The notes beneath the pieces are model-generated. The model was not told the DNA's origin. It saw only the letters and a list, made by a program, of their open reading frames with translations, and did not search any database. The position numbers and the translations under genes were made by a program. This document shows positions 26,561 through 35,329 of a DNA stretch of 48,236 nt, one piece after another; the first letter of the stretch is position 1, and each line of letters opens with the position of its first letter. Source of the stretch: a bacterium (GTDB lineage Bacteria; JACRDZ01; JAQUKH01); assembly GCA_040754625.1 (NCBI GenBank), contig JBFMCF010000124.1:1-48236 (forward strand). Reading direction: 5' to 3'.

Positions 26561-29224
26561 ATGACCTTTTTATCCAAAAGAAAAAATATTTATTCTTTTT
26601 TTATCCTCTTATTTATTCTCTTAAACTTCATGCCGGCCTGCACCAAAACTGCTATTAAATCAGAAATAAACAAGATGCCTGTAGAAATGCCTGTATTTAA
26701 CGAGGTGCAGGAAAAAGAAAATAAGAAAGACCTCATTGAAAAATATAAAATTCTTATAAAAGAAATACAAAATACCAGGATTGAAAAAGAGAAAGTAATA
26801 GAACTGATCAATATGGATACTGATAAACGAAAAAGTGATGAAGAAAACAAAAAAATAGCCTATGCAAAAAACAGGGTTAAATATATTGACGAAGTATATA
26901 TTACACAGTTAGAGGAGCTTAAGGACACGGCAAAAAAACTAAGATATTTAAATTATCCCGCGAAAGTAAAAATATCTCTTGGAAAATATGGAGAAGCGCA
27001 AAATGAATTGGAACTATCGAGAGATAAATTGGATTCAATAAAAAACAAGATAAAATCGTTCCTGACTGAATACTGGTCTGAAAAAGCTGACGAAAAACAG
27101 GCGATAGCGGCTGTAAATGAGGCGAAAAGTATTCAGAAGGAATATGATGTCCTCGTAAAAATTATTAAAATAACAGAAAAAGAACTTGAAGTGATGGAAA
27201 AAGAATATAAAAATACAGATTATTTAAAAGAATATTTATCAGAATCAAAAAAACTTCTCGAAGAATATGAAGAAATCAAAAGAGAAGCAATAATTTCTAA
27301 AAATAGATTAGACTCGGTGAATAAAGAAAAAGATATAAAGAATGAATATGATGCCCTGATAAAAATGATTAAAATAACAGAGAAAGAACTTAGAGAGAAT
27401 GACCATTCGCAGGGGAAGACAAAACCTCTGGATTTTAAAACAGCAATAGATGAAAAGGAGAAAAAACTTCTGGAATATTATGAAGAGCTTCAGAAGGAAA
27501 TATTAACCCCCAAAAATAAACTCGATGAAATAAGGAGAACAATAGACATTTACACGGCTAAAGAAAGAGTAGCCAGTATTCGCGGAAATTATAAGGAAGT
27601 CGATGAATATAGGATTATGGCGGAAAAAACCGGGAGTGAGGCAAAAAAAAGCCAGAAAGAATATGATGCCCTGTTAAGAAAGATCAATAAAATCGAAAAA
27701 GAACTCAGAAATAAAGAATATTTAAAAGAAATTTTATCAGAAGCAAAAATGCTTTATGGAAAATATGAAAAGGCTGAAAATGAAAATGAGATCGCGAGAG
27801 ACAAATTAAATAAATTAAACGAACAAACAAATATTGATTTAAGTTATAGGGCATCTATGGTTAAAAGCTGGTCTGAATTAATGGATAAATATGAGGGGAA
27901 AGGTGAAGCCGATAAAGAGGAGATAGAAAACATCAGGAATAGATATTATGTCTCAGCAAAGGAACTTAAAATATTAGAGAAAGAACTTGGGGATATGGGA
28001 TATCCTGGAAAAATGCTATCAAGACCAGATATAAAAAAGCTTATCGAAATATACAGGGATATTAGAAAAGAAGTAAAGGCTGTAAAAAATGAAATGGACG
28101 GAATAAACAGACAAATAAATATTTATTTGTCAGGACAGGGAGCGGCGGAAATTCAACCGGATCCGGAAAAGGATAAGGTTGAGGCAATTAAAAATTCGGC
28201 AAAAGATCTTCAGGAGAAATATGATGGCCGGGTAAAGGAATTTTGGAAAATAAAAAAGGAACTTAGCAGTTCCGGTTTATCCCCGGAAGATAAAAATATT
28301 TTAGAAAGATGGATGGCGGCAGAAGAGGATAAAGTAAGACTTCTTGAAAGTTCTAAAAGAATTCAAAATGAAATAAAAACTCTTAAAAATAAAATGGATG
28401 AAATAAATGAAAAAATAAATTTTTACGCAGCTAAAGAAAGAGCAGTTGTTATTCGCAAAGACCAGGAAAATGCTGATGAATATAAAGAGGAGAAGGAATT
28501 TTTCATCAGCCAGGGGAAATGCATTCAGGAAGAATATGATAAATTAGCAGAAAAGATCAAACCAATTGAAATAAAACTCGAAATAATAGAAAGAATAATC
28601 AGGGCAATAGAAAAAAAACTTGGTTACCAGGATGGAAAATCGACAAAATTTGGAACAACGGAGTTTCTGGAGAGATATAAAATGGTTCTAAAAGAAATAA
28701 AAGTTACAGGAGATGAACTGGGCAGAACAAGCAGACAGATATATGTTTATTCGCCGGGACAGGGAGCAGAAGATATTAAGAAAAGTTTGGAAAAAGATAA
28801 AGTGCAAATTGAGGTAATTAAAAAGACGGCAGAAGGCCTTCAGGAAAGATATAATGACCTGTCAAAAGAACTTTGGGAAATAAAAAAAGAACTTGGTTAT
28901 TCTGATTGTTTAAGGATAAATGAAAATATTTTAGAAATGGAAATAACTGAGGAAGAGAAAAATGAAAGGCTTTTTGAAATATATGAAGGGTTCCAAAGTG
29001 AAATGAAAGCTTCCGAAGAGGAAAGATACCAATTGGATATAATACAAGCAGAGGGAATGATCTATTCGGATCTGCAAAGGACAGCAAAGTATGGTAACAA
29101 TCCGGAATCAGCCGAGGAATATAAGAGAAAGGCTAAAGCAGCCAGGGCTGAGAAAAGATGGCTCCAGAGAAAATATGACAATTTAAAAAAAGAACTCGAA
29201 ATAATAAAAAAAGAATTTCAATAA
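26561..29224 (+). CDS. Large coiled-coil putative lipoprotein
   Basis: An 887-residue protein with a signal sequence (hydrophobic residues 11-23) and a possible lipobox ending at C27 (NFMPAC). The rest is almost entirely charged Lys/Glu-rich helix predicted to form coiled coils. It contains repeated modules: GQGAAEI near residue 525 and GQGAEDI near 730, each followed by EKDKV and then KKEL about 35 residues later, and related AKER...DEY blocks near 330 and 620. I recognise no family. It may be a periplasmic scaffold or surface fibre anchored by lipid. Spacing from the sigma-factor gene is 171 bases, in which I see no clear feature beyond a weak TATAAA. Confidence 0.7.
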   Translation: MTFLSKRKNIYSFFILLFILLNFMPACTKTAIKSEINKMPVEMPVFNEVQEKENKKDLIEKYKILIKEIQNTRIEKEKVIELINMDTDKRKSDEENKKIAYAKNRVKYIDEVYITQLEELKDTAKKLRYLNYPAKVKISLGKYGEAQNELELSRDKLDSIKNKIKSFLTEYWSEKADEKQAIAAVNEAKSIQKEYDVLVKIIKITEKELEVMEKEYKNTDYLKEYLSESKKLLEEYEEIKREAIISKNRLDSVNKEKDIKNEYDALIKMIKITEKELRENDHSQGKTKPLDFKTAIDEKEKKLLEYYEELQKEILTPKNKLDEIRRTIDIYTAKERVASIRGNYKEVDEYRIMAEKTGSEAKKSQKEYDALLRKINKIEKELRNKEYLKEILSEAKMLYGKYEKAENENEIARDKLNKLNEQTNIDLSYRASMVKSWSELMDKYEGKGEADKEEIENIRNRYYVSAKELKILEKELGDMGYPGKMLSRPDIKKLIEIYRDIRKEVKAVKNEMDGINRQINIYLSGQGAAEIQPDPEKDKVEAIKNSAKDLQEKYDGRVKEFWKIKKELSSSGLSPEDKNILERWMAAEEDKVRLLESSKRIQNEIKTLKNKMDEINEKINFYAAKERAVVIRKDQENADEYKEEKEFFISQGKCIQEEYDKLAEKIKPIEIKLEIIERIIRAIEKKLGYQDGKSTKFGTTEFLERYKMVLKEIKVTGDELGRTSRQIYVYSPGQGAEDIKKSLEKDKVQIEVIKKTAEGLQERYNDLSKELWEIKKELGYSDCLRINENILEMEITEEEKNERLFEIYEGFQSEMKASEEERYQLDIIQAEGMIYSDLQRTAKYGNNPESAEEYKRKAKAARAEKRWLQRKYDNLKKELEIIKKEFQ

Positions 29225-29259
29225 TAAGACGGGAATAATAACAGTAATTTAAAAAATAA

Positions 29260-29288
29260 TGCACAAAATTCACTAAATATGGTATAAT
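29260..29288 (+). promoter_or_regulatory. Probable promoter of the PEP-CTERM gene
   Basis: TATAAT (29283-29288) with TGG directly upstream (extended -10), as in leader C. The -35 region TGCACA (29260-29265) is a poor match at 17 bases. The gene's AGGGGG site follows at 29305-29310. Confidence 0.6.
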
Positions 29289-29316
29289 CAATGAAAATTT
29301 TTTTAGGGGGATGGAC

Positions 29317-30234
29317 ATGAAAAATACAATCAAAATTAAAAAGATAACGGCGGGAATTATCTTATTCCTTGCTATGTTATTATCTCCGGGTGCGGTGAAG
29401 GCTGACACAATAACAACGTTTTACGCGATCACTCCCGCCGGAGGCTCCGATTCTCTTATTGGTTTCCAGCTTGATTCCATCAATAACGGGATAATCGAAG
29501 TTACAACGAATGTCCCGCTTACGCTGAACGGCGCAGCGCCCAACATTTTTACAAATTCACTTTCATTCAGCCCGTCGGGAGAATTATACGCATGGAGTTC
29601 AAGAAGCACGGTCCCTGACCCGCTGACCGGGGAGTTTACAGGCCAGCTTTACACGATAGACAGGTTTACGGGAGAGATTACATTGATAGGCGACGGAGGA
29701 GAACCTTACTGGATGAACGGCATGGCTTTTGATTCCGACGGGAAACTCTGGGGGATTGAAAATAACTTATACTCAATAGATACCGCGACAGGCGCAAGGA
29801 CAAAGGTCAGCAATAATTCTATAGGCAGCGGGCACCGCGGATTAGCTTACGATTTTTCGAATGATGAATTATACGCGTGGACCGGTTTCACGAACATAGC
29901 CGACCAGGTACTTAAAATAGACAGGGCTACCGGTGCCGCTGTGAATGTGCCGATAAATTTTAACCTTCAGATGGAAAGGGTGGGGACGGAATTTGACCCT
30001 GTTACCGGTAATCTGATAGGTTTGAGGGACGGCAACCTCATATACAGCGTGAATCTTGGCACGGGAAACGCCGAATATCTTGGAAAACTTTATCTGAATG
30101 GAAGCGATAATATCCAGGCCAACGGCCTTACGGTCCTGCAAACGCATGTGACTGTCCCGGAACCCTCAACAATGATATTGCTCGGAAGTTTATTACTGGG
30201 CGCGAGTGTTTTCAGCAGAAAGAAAAGGACATAG
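29317..30234 (+). CDS. PEP-CTERM sorting-domain exported protein
   Basis: A 305-residue exported protein with a signal peptide (IILFLAMLLSPGAVKA) and a C-terminal PEP-CTERM signal: VPEPSTMILLGSLLLGAS followed by a basic RKKRT tail, which exosortase (EpsH) recognises. The middle is a beta-rich repeat region (LYTIDRFTGEITLIGDGG, LYSIDTATGARTKV, VLKIDRATGAAV) resembling a beta-propeller of the DUF4394/NHL kind. PEP-CTERM proteins usually accompany exopolysaccharide clusters, in line with the upstream sugar genes. I start at the ATG at 29317, 6 bases after AGGGGG; an ATG at 29311 directly abuts that site. Confidence 0.88.
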   Translation: MKNTIKIKKITAGIILFLAMLLSPGAVKADTITTFYAITPAGGSDSLIGFQLDSINNGIIEVTTNVPLTLNGAAPNIFTNSLSFSPSGELYAWSSRSTVPDPLTGEFTGQLYTIDRFTGEITLIGDGGEPYWMNGMAFDSDGKLWGIENNLYSIDTATGARTKVSNNSIGSGHRGLAYDFSNDELYAWTGFTNIADQVLKIDRATGAAVNVPINFNLQMERVGTEFDPVTGNLIGLRDGNLIYSVNLGTGNAEYLGKLYLNGSDNIQANGLTVLQTHVTVPEPSTMILLGSLLLGASVFSRKKRT

Positions 30235-30255
30235 CGATAGAATAATTGAACAACC

Positions 30256-30290
30256 GGTTACCGGAACGGTTAAAATTTTACTTGTATAAT
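30256..30290 (+). promoter_or_regulatory. nif promoter with a GGTTACC element
   Basis: GGTTACC (30256-30262) lies exactly 22 bases before TATAAT (30285-30290), inside the shared context TTACTTGTATAATCAGA. The same motif and spacing occur before the amt cluster (40176-40210). There is no TTGACA-like -35, so an activator or alternative sigma factor is likely. No sigma-54 motif was found in 30235-30524. Confidence 0.65.
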
Positions 30291-30322
30291 CAGAAGCACA
30301 TAGATGTGTAGAAAAATACAAA

Positions 30323-30357
30323 GGCGTCCCGATGAAATATCGGGATGCCTTTTTTTT
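30323..30357 (+). terminator. First attenuator of leader A
   Basis: GGCGTCCCGAT (30323-30333) pairs with ATCGGGATGCC (30339-30349), 11 bp with one wobble and a five-base loop, followed by eight Ts. Confidence 0.88.
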
Positions 30358-30366
30358 AAATGAATT

Positions 30367-30386
30367 ACCCCGATGTTCATCGGGGT
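30367..30386 (+). repeat. CCCCGATG palindromic repeat (family 3)
   Basis: ACCCCGATG TT CATCGGGGT, a perfect hairpin between the two attenuators. Related units lie at 40289-40306 and 40318-40339 in leader B. Confidence 0.8.
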
Positions 30387-30439
30387 TCAATTCGCACTAT
30401 CATCCTGATACATCGGGATGATGTACTCATTGAAGACAG

Positions 30440-30486
30440 GGGTGTCTTTTTTGTTCCATGAAGAGGAAAAAAATGACACCCTTTTT
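30440..30486 (+). terminator. Second attenuator of leader A
   Basis: GGGTGTC (30440-30446) pairs with GACACCC (30475-30481), extended by a T-rich/A-rich stem and TTCC/GGAA around a seven-base loop, then five Ts. It ends 38 bases before the nifH start. Confidence 0.82.
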
Positions 30487-30509
30487 GTTTTTGAAACAGC
30501 TTCTGCTAA

Positions 30510-31343
<834 letters not shown>

Positions 31344-31390
31344 TAAATTATCAGAAATATTAAAAAATAAAAATAAGGAGGATAATTAGT

Positions 31391-31738
31391 ATGTCAAAGA
31401 TGGTAATGATACGTTCAATTGTAAGGCCTGAAAAAGTTAATAAAATAATGGGTGAATTATATGAAGCGGGCTTTCCCGCTGTAACAAAGATTGATGTAGT
31501 GGGACGCGGAAAACAGCGGGGGATAAAGGTCGGAGATGTCGTTTATGACGAATTGTCAAAAGAAATGCTTTTAATGATCGTTGATGAAAAAGACAAGGAG
31601 TTCATAATAAACATAATAATAAAAAACGCGAAAACGGGGGAAGGTGCTTTCGGTGACGGGAAGATCTTTGTCAGCCCTGTGGATGAAATTTACACAATAA
31701 GCACAGGGGTGAAAGAATATCCGGAAGAAAATCAATAA
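31391..31738 (+). CDS. nifI1: PII-like nitrogenase regulator NifI1
   Basis: A 115-residue GlnB-family protein (MVMIRSIVRPEKVNKIMGEL; GRGKQRGIKVGDVVYDELSK in the T-loop region; GDGKIFVSPVDEIYTI at the C-terminus). In methanogens NifI1 forms a complex with NifI2 that binds and inhibits NifDK when ammonium is plentiful, relieved by 2-oxoglutarate. Its place between nifH and nifD is diagnostic. It is preceded by AAGGAGG. Confidence 0.95.
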   Translation: MSKMVMIRSIVRPEKVNKIMGELYEAGFPAVTKIDVVGRGKQRGIKVGDVVYDELSKEMLLMIVDEKDKEFIINIIIKNAKTGEGAFGDGKIFVSPVDEIYTISTGVKEYPEENQ

Positions 31739-31781
31739 TATAAGTCTCATAAGACATATATGACCTATACAGGAGGATTCA

Positions 31782-32141
31782 ATGAAAGAAGTTATGGCAA
31801 TTATTCGTCAGGAAAATATTAATAAGACAAAAAATGATCTGGTTAAAGAAGGGTTTCCGAGTTTAACAGCACGGAAAGTTCTGGGCCGGGGGCGGATGAG
31901 CGTGGAATTTGACCTTGCGGAAAATTCAGGAATAAAAGCGGAAGGCCTTTCACGGGGCTCACGCCTTATGCCAAAGAGGATCATTACAATTATAGTGAAG
32001 GATGAAGAAGTAGATAAAGTTGTTGGCGCGATTATCAGGTCAAACAGTAAAGGTAACAAGGGAGACGGAAAAATATTTGTATTGCCGGTTACTGAGGTAT
32101 ACCGAGTGCGGGATAATAAAAGAGATAATGAAACGCTATGA
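31782..32141 (+). CDS. nifI2: PII-like nitrogenase regulator NifI2
   Basis: A 119-residue GlnB-family protein (KEVMAIIRQENINKTKNDL; LGRGRMSVEF; longer T-loop region ending LMPKRIITIIV; GDGKIFVLPVTEVYRVR). The longer T-loop with RGSRLMPKR is typical of NifI2, the subunit that contacts dinitrogenase. It sits 43 bases after nifI1 and 16 bases before nifD. Together they imply fast post-translational shut-off of nitrogenase by ammonium. Confidence 0.95.
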   Translation: MKEVMAIIRQENINKTKNDLVKEGFPSLTARKVLGRGRMSVEFDLAENSGIKAEGLSRGSRLMPKRIITIIVKDEEVDKVVGAIIRSNSKGNKGDGKIFVLPVTEVYRVRDNKRDNETL

Positions 32142-32157
32142 AAATGAGGGGGATAAT

Positions 32158-33795
32158 ATGTCTGATAAAGAAAAATTAAAAAATGCAAGGATAAACGCGG
32201 GGAAGAAAGCAGTGAAAGAAATATTAAGTGAGTACCCGGCAAAAACCGCCAAGAACAGGGACGAACATATTATTGTTAAGGAAATTAAAAAAGGCGAGTG
32301 CCAGAAGATAAAAGCCAATACCAGGACGATTCCCGGGATCATCACGAACAGGGGATGCTGTTTTGCCGGTTGCAAAGGCGTTGTATTCGGCCCTATTAAG
32401 GACATGGTGCATATTGTGCACGGCCCAATCGGGTGTTCTTATTATACCTGGGGCACGCGCAGAAATAAAGCAAGGTCTGATGACGCGAAACAAATATATT
32501 CGGCGTACGCGTTTTCAACGGATATGCAGGAAAGCGATATCGTATTCGGCGGCGAGAAAAAACTTGAACAGGCGGTTAGGGAGGCATTTGAAATATTCAA
32601 GCCTGCGGCAATTTCAATACATGCTACCTGTCCTGTGGGCCTGATAGGTGATGACGTCCAGGCGGTCGTGCGCCGCATGCAGGCGGAGCTTGGTGTAATG
32701 GTCCTTGCTTTAAATTGCGAAGGTTATAAAGGAGTAAGCCAGTCGGCCGGGCATCATATCGCGAATAACAGGCTCTTTAAAGATGTAATAGGCCTGAAGG
32801 ACAAAAAATACAAAAATTCTTTTACTGTAAATGTTCTGGGAGAATATAACATCGGAGGTGACGGCTGGGAGGTCCACAGGATCTTGAACGAGATCGGTTA
32901 TGAAGTAATCTCGACTCTTACCGGTGATGCCGGGATCGAGGATATTACCCTGGCGCATAACGCCAAATTAAATGTCGTGCAATGCCACCGGTCTATCAAT
33001 TATATGGCAGAGATGATGGAAAAGAAATTCAGTATTCCCTGGATAAAGGTAAACTTTGTCGGTGTGAACAGCATCTGTGAGACCCTTAGGAACATCGCGA
33101 AGTTTTTCGGTGATAAAGAGTTAATAAAAAGAACGGAAGCATTTATTAAAAAAGAAAGAGAACAGATCGATCCTGTAATAAAAGAATATAGAAAGGGAAT
33201 TCAGGGGCGGACGGCAATGCTTTTTGTGGGCGGGTCGCGCAGCCACCATTATCAGGATATTTTCAGCGAATTGGGTGTAGCTACGGTTATGGCCGGGTAT
33301 GAATTCGCTCACAGGGATGATTACGAAGGAAGAAAAGTAATTCCGGACATAAAACCTGACGCGGACAGCAAGAATATCGAAGAGTTAACTGTCGGGCCAG
33401 ATGAAACCAGATATTATGAGCCTGATAAAGATAAAATAAAAAAACTCATTGCTGAAGGTGTGCCGGTTAATGAGTATGAAGGTATGTACGCGGCATCTAT
33501 GGAAGGCGCTTTGATAATTGACGACCTTAACCATTATGAAACTGAAAAACTAATTGAAATATTAAAACCGGATATTTTTTGTTCAGGGGTTAAAGATAAA
33601 TACGCCATTCAGAAAATGGGTATACCTTCAAAACAGCTGCACTCATATGATTATTCAGGGCCCTATGCCGGATTTAAAGGCGCTGTTATTTTCGCGAGGG
33701 ATATTTATATGACGTTTAACAGCCCGGCATGGCAGTATATCAGGCCGCCGTGGGAAATAGAACCGGAAATGACAGGTGAATTAAATAAAAGATAA
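32158..33795 (+). CDS. nifD: Nitrogenase molybdenum-iron protein alpha chain
   Basis: A 545-residue NifD, the catalytic alpha subunit. P-cluster cysteines are visible at C72 (FAGCKG), C93 (HGPIGCSYYTW) and C158 (HATCPVGLIGDD); FeMo-cofactor ligands are the cysteine of NVVQCHRSINYM and the histidine of QLHSYDYSGPY. An insertion of roughly 50 residues near VGPDETRYYEPDKDKIKK matches the clostridial/methanogen-type NifD and explains the length. The ATG at 32158 has GAGGGGG upstream. No anfG or vnfG is present, so this is the Mo type by context. Confidence 0.96.
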   Translation: MSDKEKLKNARINAGKKAVKEILSEYPAKTAKNRDEHIIVKEIKKGECQKIKANTRTIPGIITNRGCCFAGCKGVVFGPIKDMVHIVHGPIGCSYYTWGTRRNKARSDDAKQIYSAYAFSTDMQESDIVFGGEKKLEQAVREAFEIFKPAAISIHATCPVGLIGDDVQAVVRRMQAELGVMVLALNCEGYKGVSQSAGHHIANNRLFKDVIGLKDKKYKNSFTVNVLGEYNIGGDGWEVHRILNEIGYEVISTLTGDAGIEDITLAHNAKLNVVQCHRSINYMAEMMEKKFSIPWIKVNFVGVNSICETLRNIAKFFGDKELIKRTEAFIKKEREQIDPVIKEYRKGIQGRTAMLFVGGSRSHHYQDIFSELGVATVMAGYEFAHRDDYEGRKVIPDIKPDADSKNIEELTVGPDETRYYEPDKDKIKKLIAEGVPVNEYEGMYAASMEGALIIDDLNHYETEKLIEILKPDIFCSGVKDKYAIQKMGIPSKQLHSYDYSGPYAGFKGAVIFARDIYMTFNSPAWQYIRPPWEIEPEMTGELNKR

Positions 33796-33798
33796 TAT

Positions 33799-33885
33799 GA
33801 ACTCCTCCCAACCTCCTCTTTAAAAAAAGAGGAGGAGAAGAAGAAGTTCCCCCTCTTTTTTTAAAGAGGGGGACAGGGGGAGTTC
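33799..33885 (+). repeat. Nested palindromic repeats (family 1-like) between nifD and nifK
   Basis: An outer GAACTCC...GGAGTTC pair encloses two hairpins, CCTCCTCTTT/AAAGAGGAGG and CCCCCTCTTT/AAAGAGGGGG. It fills almost the whole 110-base gap and could stabilise or process the nif mRNA, or cause partial termination. Confidence 0.85.
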
Positions 33886-33905
33886 TAACATAGGAGATAA
33901 AGAAA

Positions 33906-35279
33906 ATGTTAGATGCAACGCCTAAAAAAATAGCAGACAGAAAAGCTCTAAGAATTAATCCGGCAAAAACCTGCCAGCCGATTGGAGCGATCTACGCGGC
34001 GCTTGGAATTCATAAATGCCTTCCGCACAGTCATGGTTCCCAGGGTTGCGTGTCTTTTCACAGGATGCACCTTACAAGACATTTCAGGGAACCGGCAATG
34101 GCATCGACAAGCTCGTTTACCGAAGGTACTTCGGTATTCGGAGGGAACGCGAATTTAAGAGAGGCTATAAAAAATGTGTTTCAGGTTTATAAACCTGATT
34201 GCCTGGCAATACATACCACATGCCTTTCTGAAACAATAGGGGATGATGTGCCTGGTATTATAAGAAACGCAAGTGATTTAATCCCTGAGGGGAAATATGT
34301 GATTCACGCGAATACCCCGAGTTATGTGGGAAGCCACATAACCGGTTTCGCGAATATGACAAAGGCCATGGCGGATTATCTTGCTGAAAAGAACCTGCCG
34401 GGGGTGTCAGACAGGCTAAATATTATTCCGGGATTTGTTGAACCCGCTGATATACGGGAAATAAAAAGGATATTAAATATGTTTGGAATAAAATATAACC
34501 TCTATCCTGATACGTCTGATGTTATGGATGCGCCGCAAACAGGAAAATACAGCTTTTATCCGAGCGGAGGAGCCCCGATCGATATGATAAAAGCCTCAGG
34601 ATCAGCAAAGGCCACAATATGTATGGGCCCTTATTCTTCTATGCCCGCCGGCATAGCCTTAGACAATAAATGCGGGGTTGAACTAGTCTCAATAAACGTG
34701 CCTGTCGGCATAGAAGCCACAGACCGGTTTATCATGAAATTACTGGCTTTAACAGGACGCAAAACTCCTCCGGAAGAAATAATAAACGAAAGAGGGCGGC
34801 TGGTGGACCTTATGACAGATACAAATTTTCAATATCAGGGAAAACGTGTGGCGATCTTTGGAGACCCGGATATGGTGATACCGATGACGGATTTTATTGT
34901 AAGTCTAGGATTAATACCGGTTTACTGTTTGACAGGAACACCAGGTGAAAGGTTTGTGAACGATATAAAAAGAATTTGCGAAAAAGTGTTCCCGGATGTA
35001 AGAGTGGAAGCCCAGGCAGACCTTTTTCTTTTGCACCAGTGGCTTAAAAATGAGAAAGTGGACCTGATTATTGGAAATACTTACGGGAAATATATTTCCA
35101 GGGCGGAAGGTATTCCTCTCGTCAGATTCGGATTTCCGGTCCTGGACCGGATCGCTTATCCGTATTTCCCGAATGTGGGGTACCAGGGAGCGATAAGGTT
35201 ATTAGAGAAAATAAGTACCGCTTTGCTCGATAAACAGGACGCTGACGCGCTGGATGAAGATCTTGAATTGGTTATGTAA
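33906..35279 (+). CDS. nifK: Nitrogenase molybdenum-iron protein beta chain
   Basis: A 457-residue NifK. P-cluster cysteines are C23 (AKTCQPIGA), C48 (GSQGCVSFHR) and C106 (HTTCLSETIGDD), with the nearby TSSFTEG serine region. It lacks the extended N-terminus of proteobacterial NifK, as is usual for the clostridial-type enzyme with a long NifD. The start has a TAGGAGA site. It forms the alpha2-beta2 dinitrogenase with NifD. Confidence 0.96.
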   Translation: MLDATPKKIADRKALRINPAKTCQPIGAIYAALGIHKCLPHSHGSQGCVSFHRMHLTRHFREPAMASTSSFTEGTSVFGGNANLREAIKNVFQVYKPDCLAIHTTCLSETIGDDVPGIIRNASDLIPEGKYVIHANTPSYVGSHITGFANMTKAMADYLAEKNLPGVSDRLNIIPGFVEPADIREIKRILNMFGIKYNLYPDTSDVMDAPQTGKYSFYPSGGAPIDMIKASGSAKATICMGPYSSMPAGIALDNKCGVELVSINVPVGIEATDRFIMKLLALTGRKTPPEEIINERGRLVDLMTDTNFQYQGKRVAIFGDPDMVIPMTDFIVSLGLIPVYCLTGTPGERFVNDIKRICEKVFPDVRVEAQADLFLLHQWLKNEKVDLIIGNTYGKYISRAEGIPLVRFGFPVLDRIAYPYFPNVGYQGAIRLLEKISTALLDKQDADALDEDLELVM

Positions 35280-35280
35280 A

Positions 35281-35321
35281 AACCGTTCAAACGGTTTGAA
35301 CTGTTTAAACTGTTTAAACGA
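35281..35321 (+). other. Intercistronic hairpins between nifK and nifE
   Basis: AACCGTTCAAACGGTT (35281-35296) and GTTTAAACTGTTTAAAC (35304-35320) are short palindromes without a T-run, so they are more likely mRNA-stability or pausing elements than terminators. Confidence 0.5.
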
Positions 35322-35329
35322 AAGTAAAA

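Larger units (their letters stand above)
30296..30486 (+). promoter_or_regulatory. ANTAR-type antitermination leader RNA (copy A) before nifH
   Basis: P1 at 30296-30309 is GCAC / GTGT with loop ATAGAT. P2 at 30318-30327 has loop AAAGGC closed by a weak AC / GT stem. Both loops have A1 and G4. P2 runs into the first terminator (30323-30357). After a palindromic repeat (30367-30386) comes a longer stem (30394-30426) with loop ATACAT, then six bases, then a hairpin at 30433-30448 (AAGAC / GTCTT, loop AGGGGT, again A1 and G4) that overlaps the second terminator (30440-30486). The layout predicts that nif transcription must pass two attenuators, each opened by protein binding to hexaloop hairpins. 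Confidence 0.78.

Noticed and set aside
30296-30357. Glutamine or c-di-GMP riboswitch as explanation of the leaders
   Set aside because: I could not find the conserved core words of either class; the A1/G4 hexaloops and terminator overlap fit ANTAR targets better.
31808-32242. 144-codon minus-strand ORF over nifI2/nifD
   Set aside because: It lies wholly against two well-supported genes and reads as Ser/Leu/Pro-rich shadow sequence.
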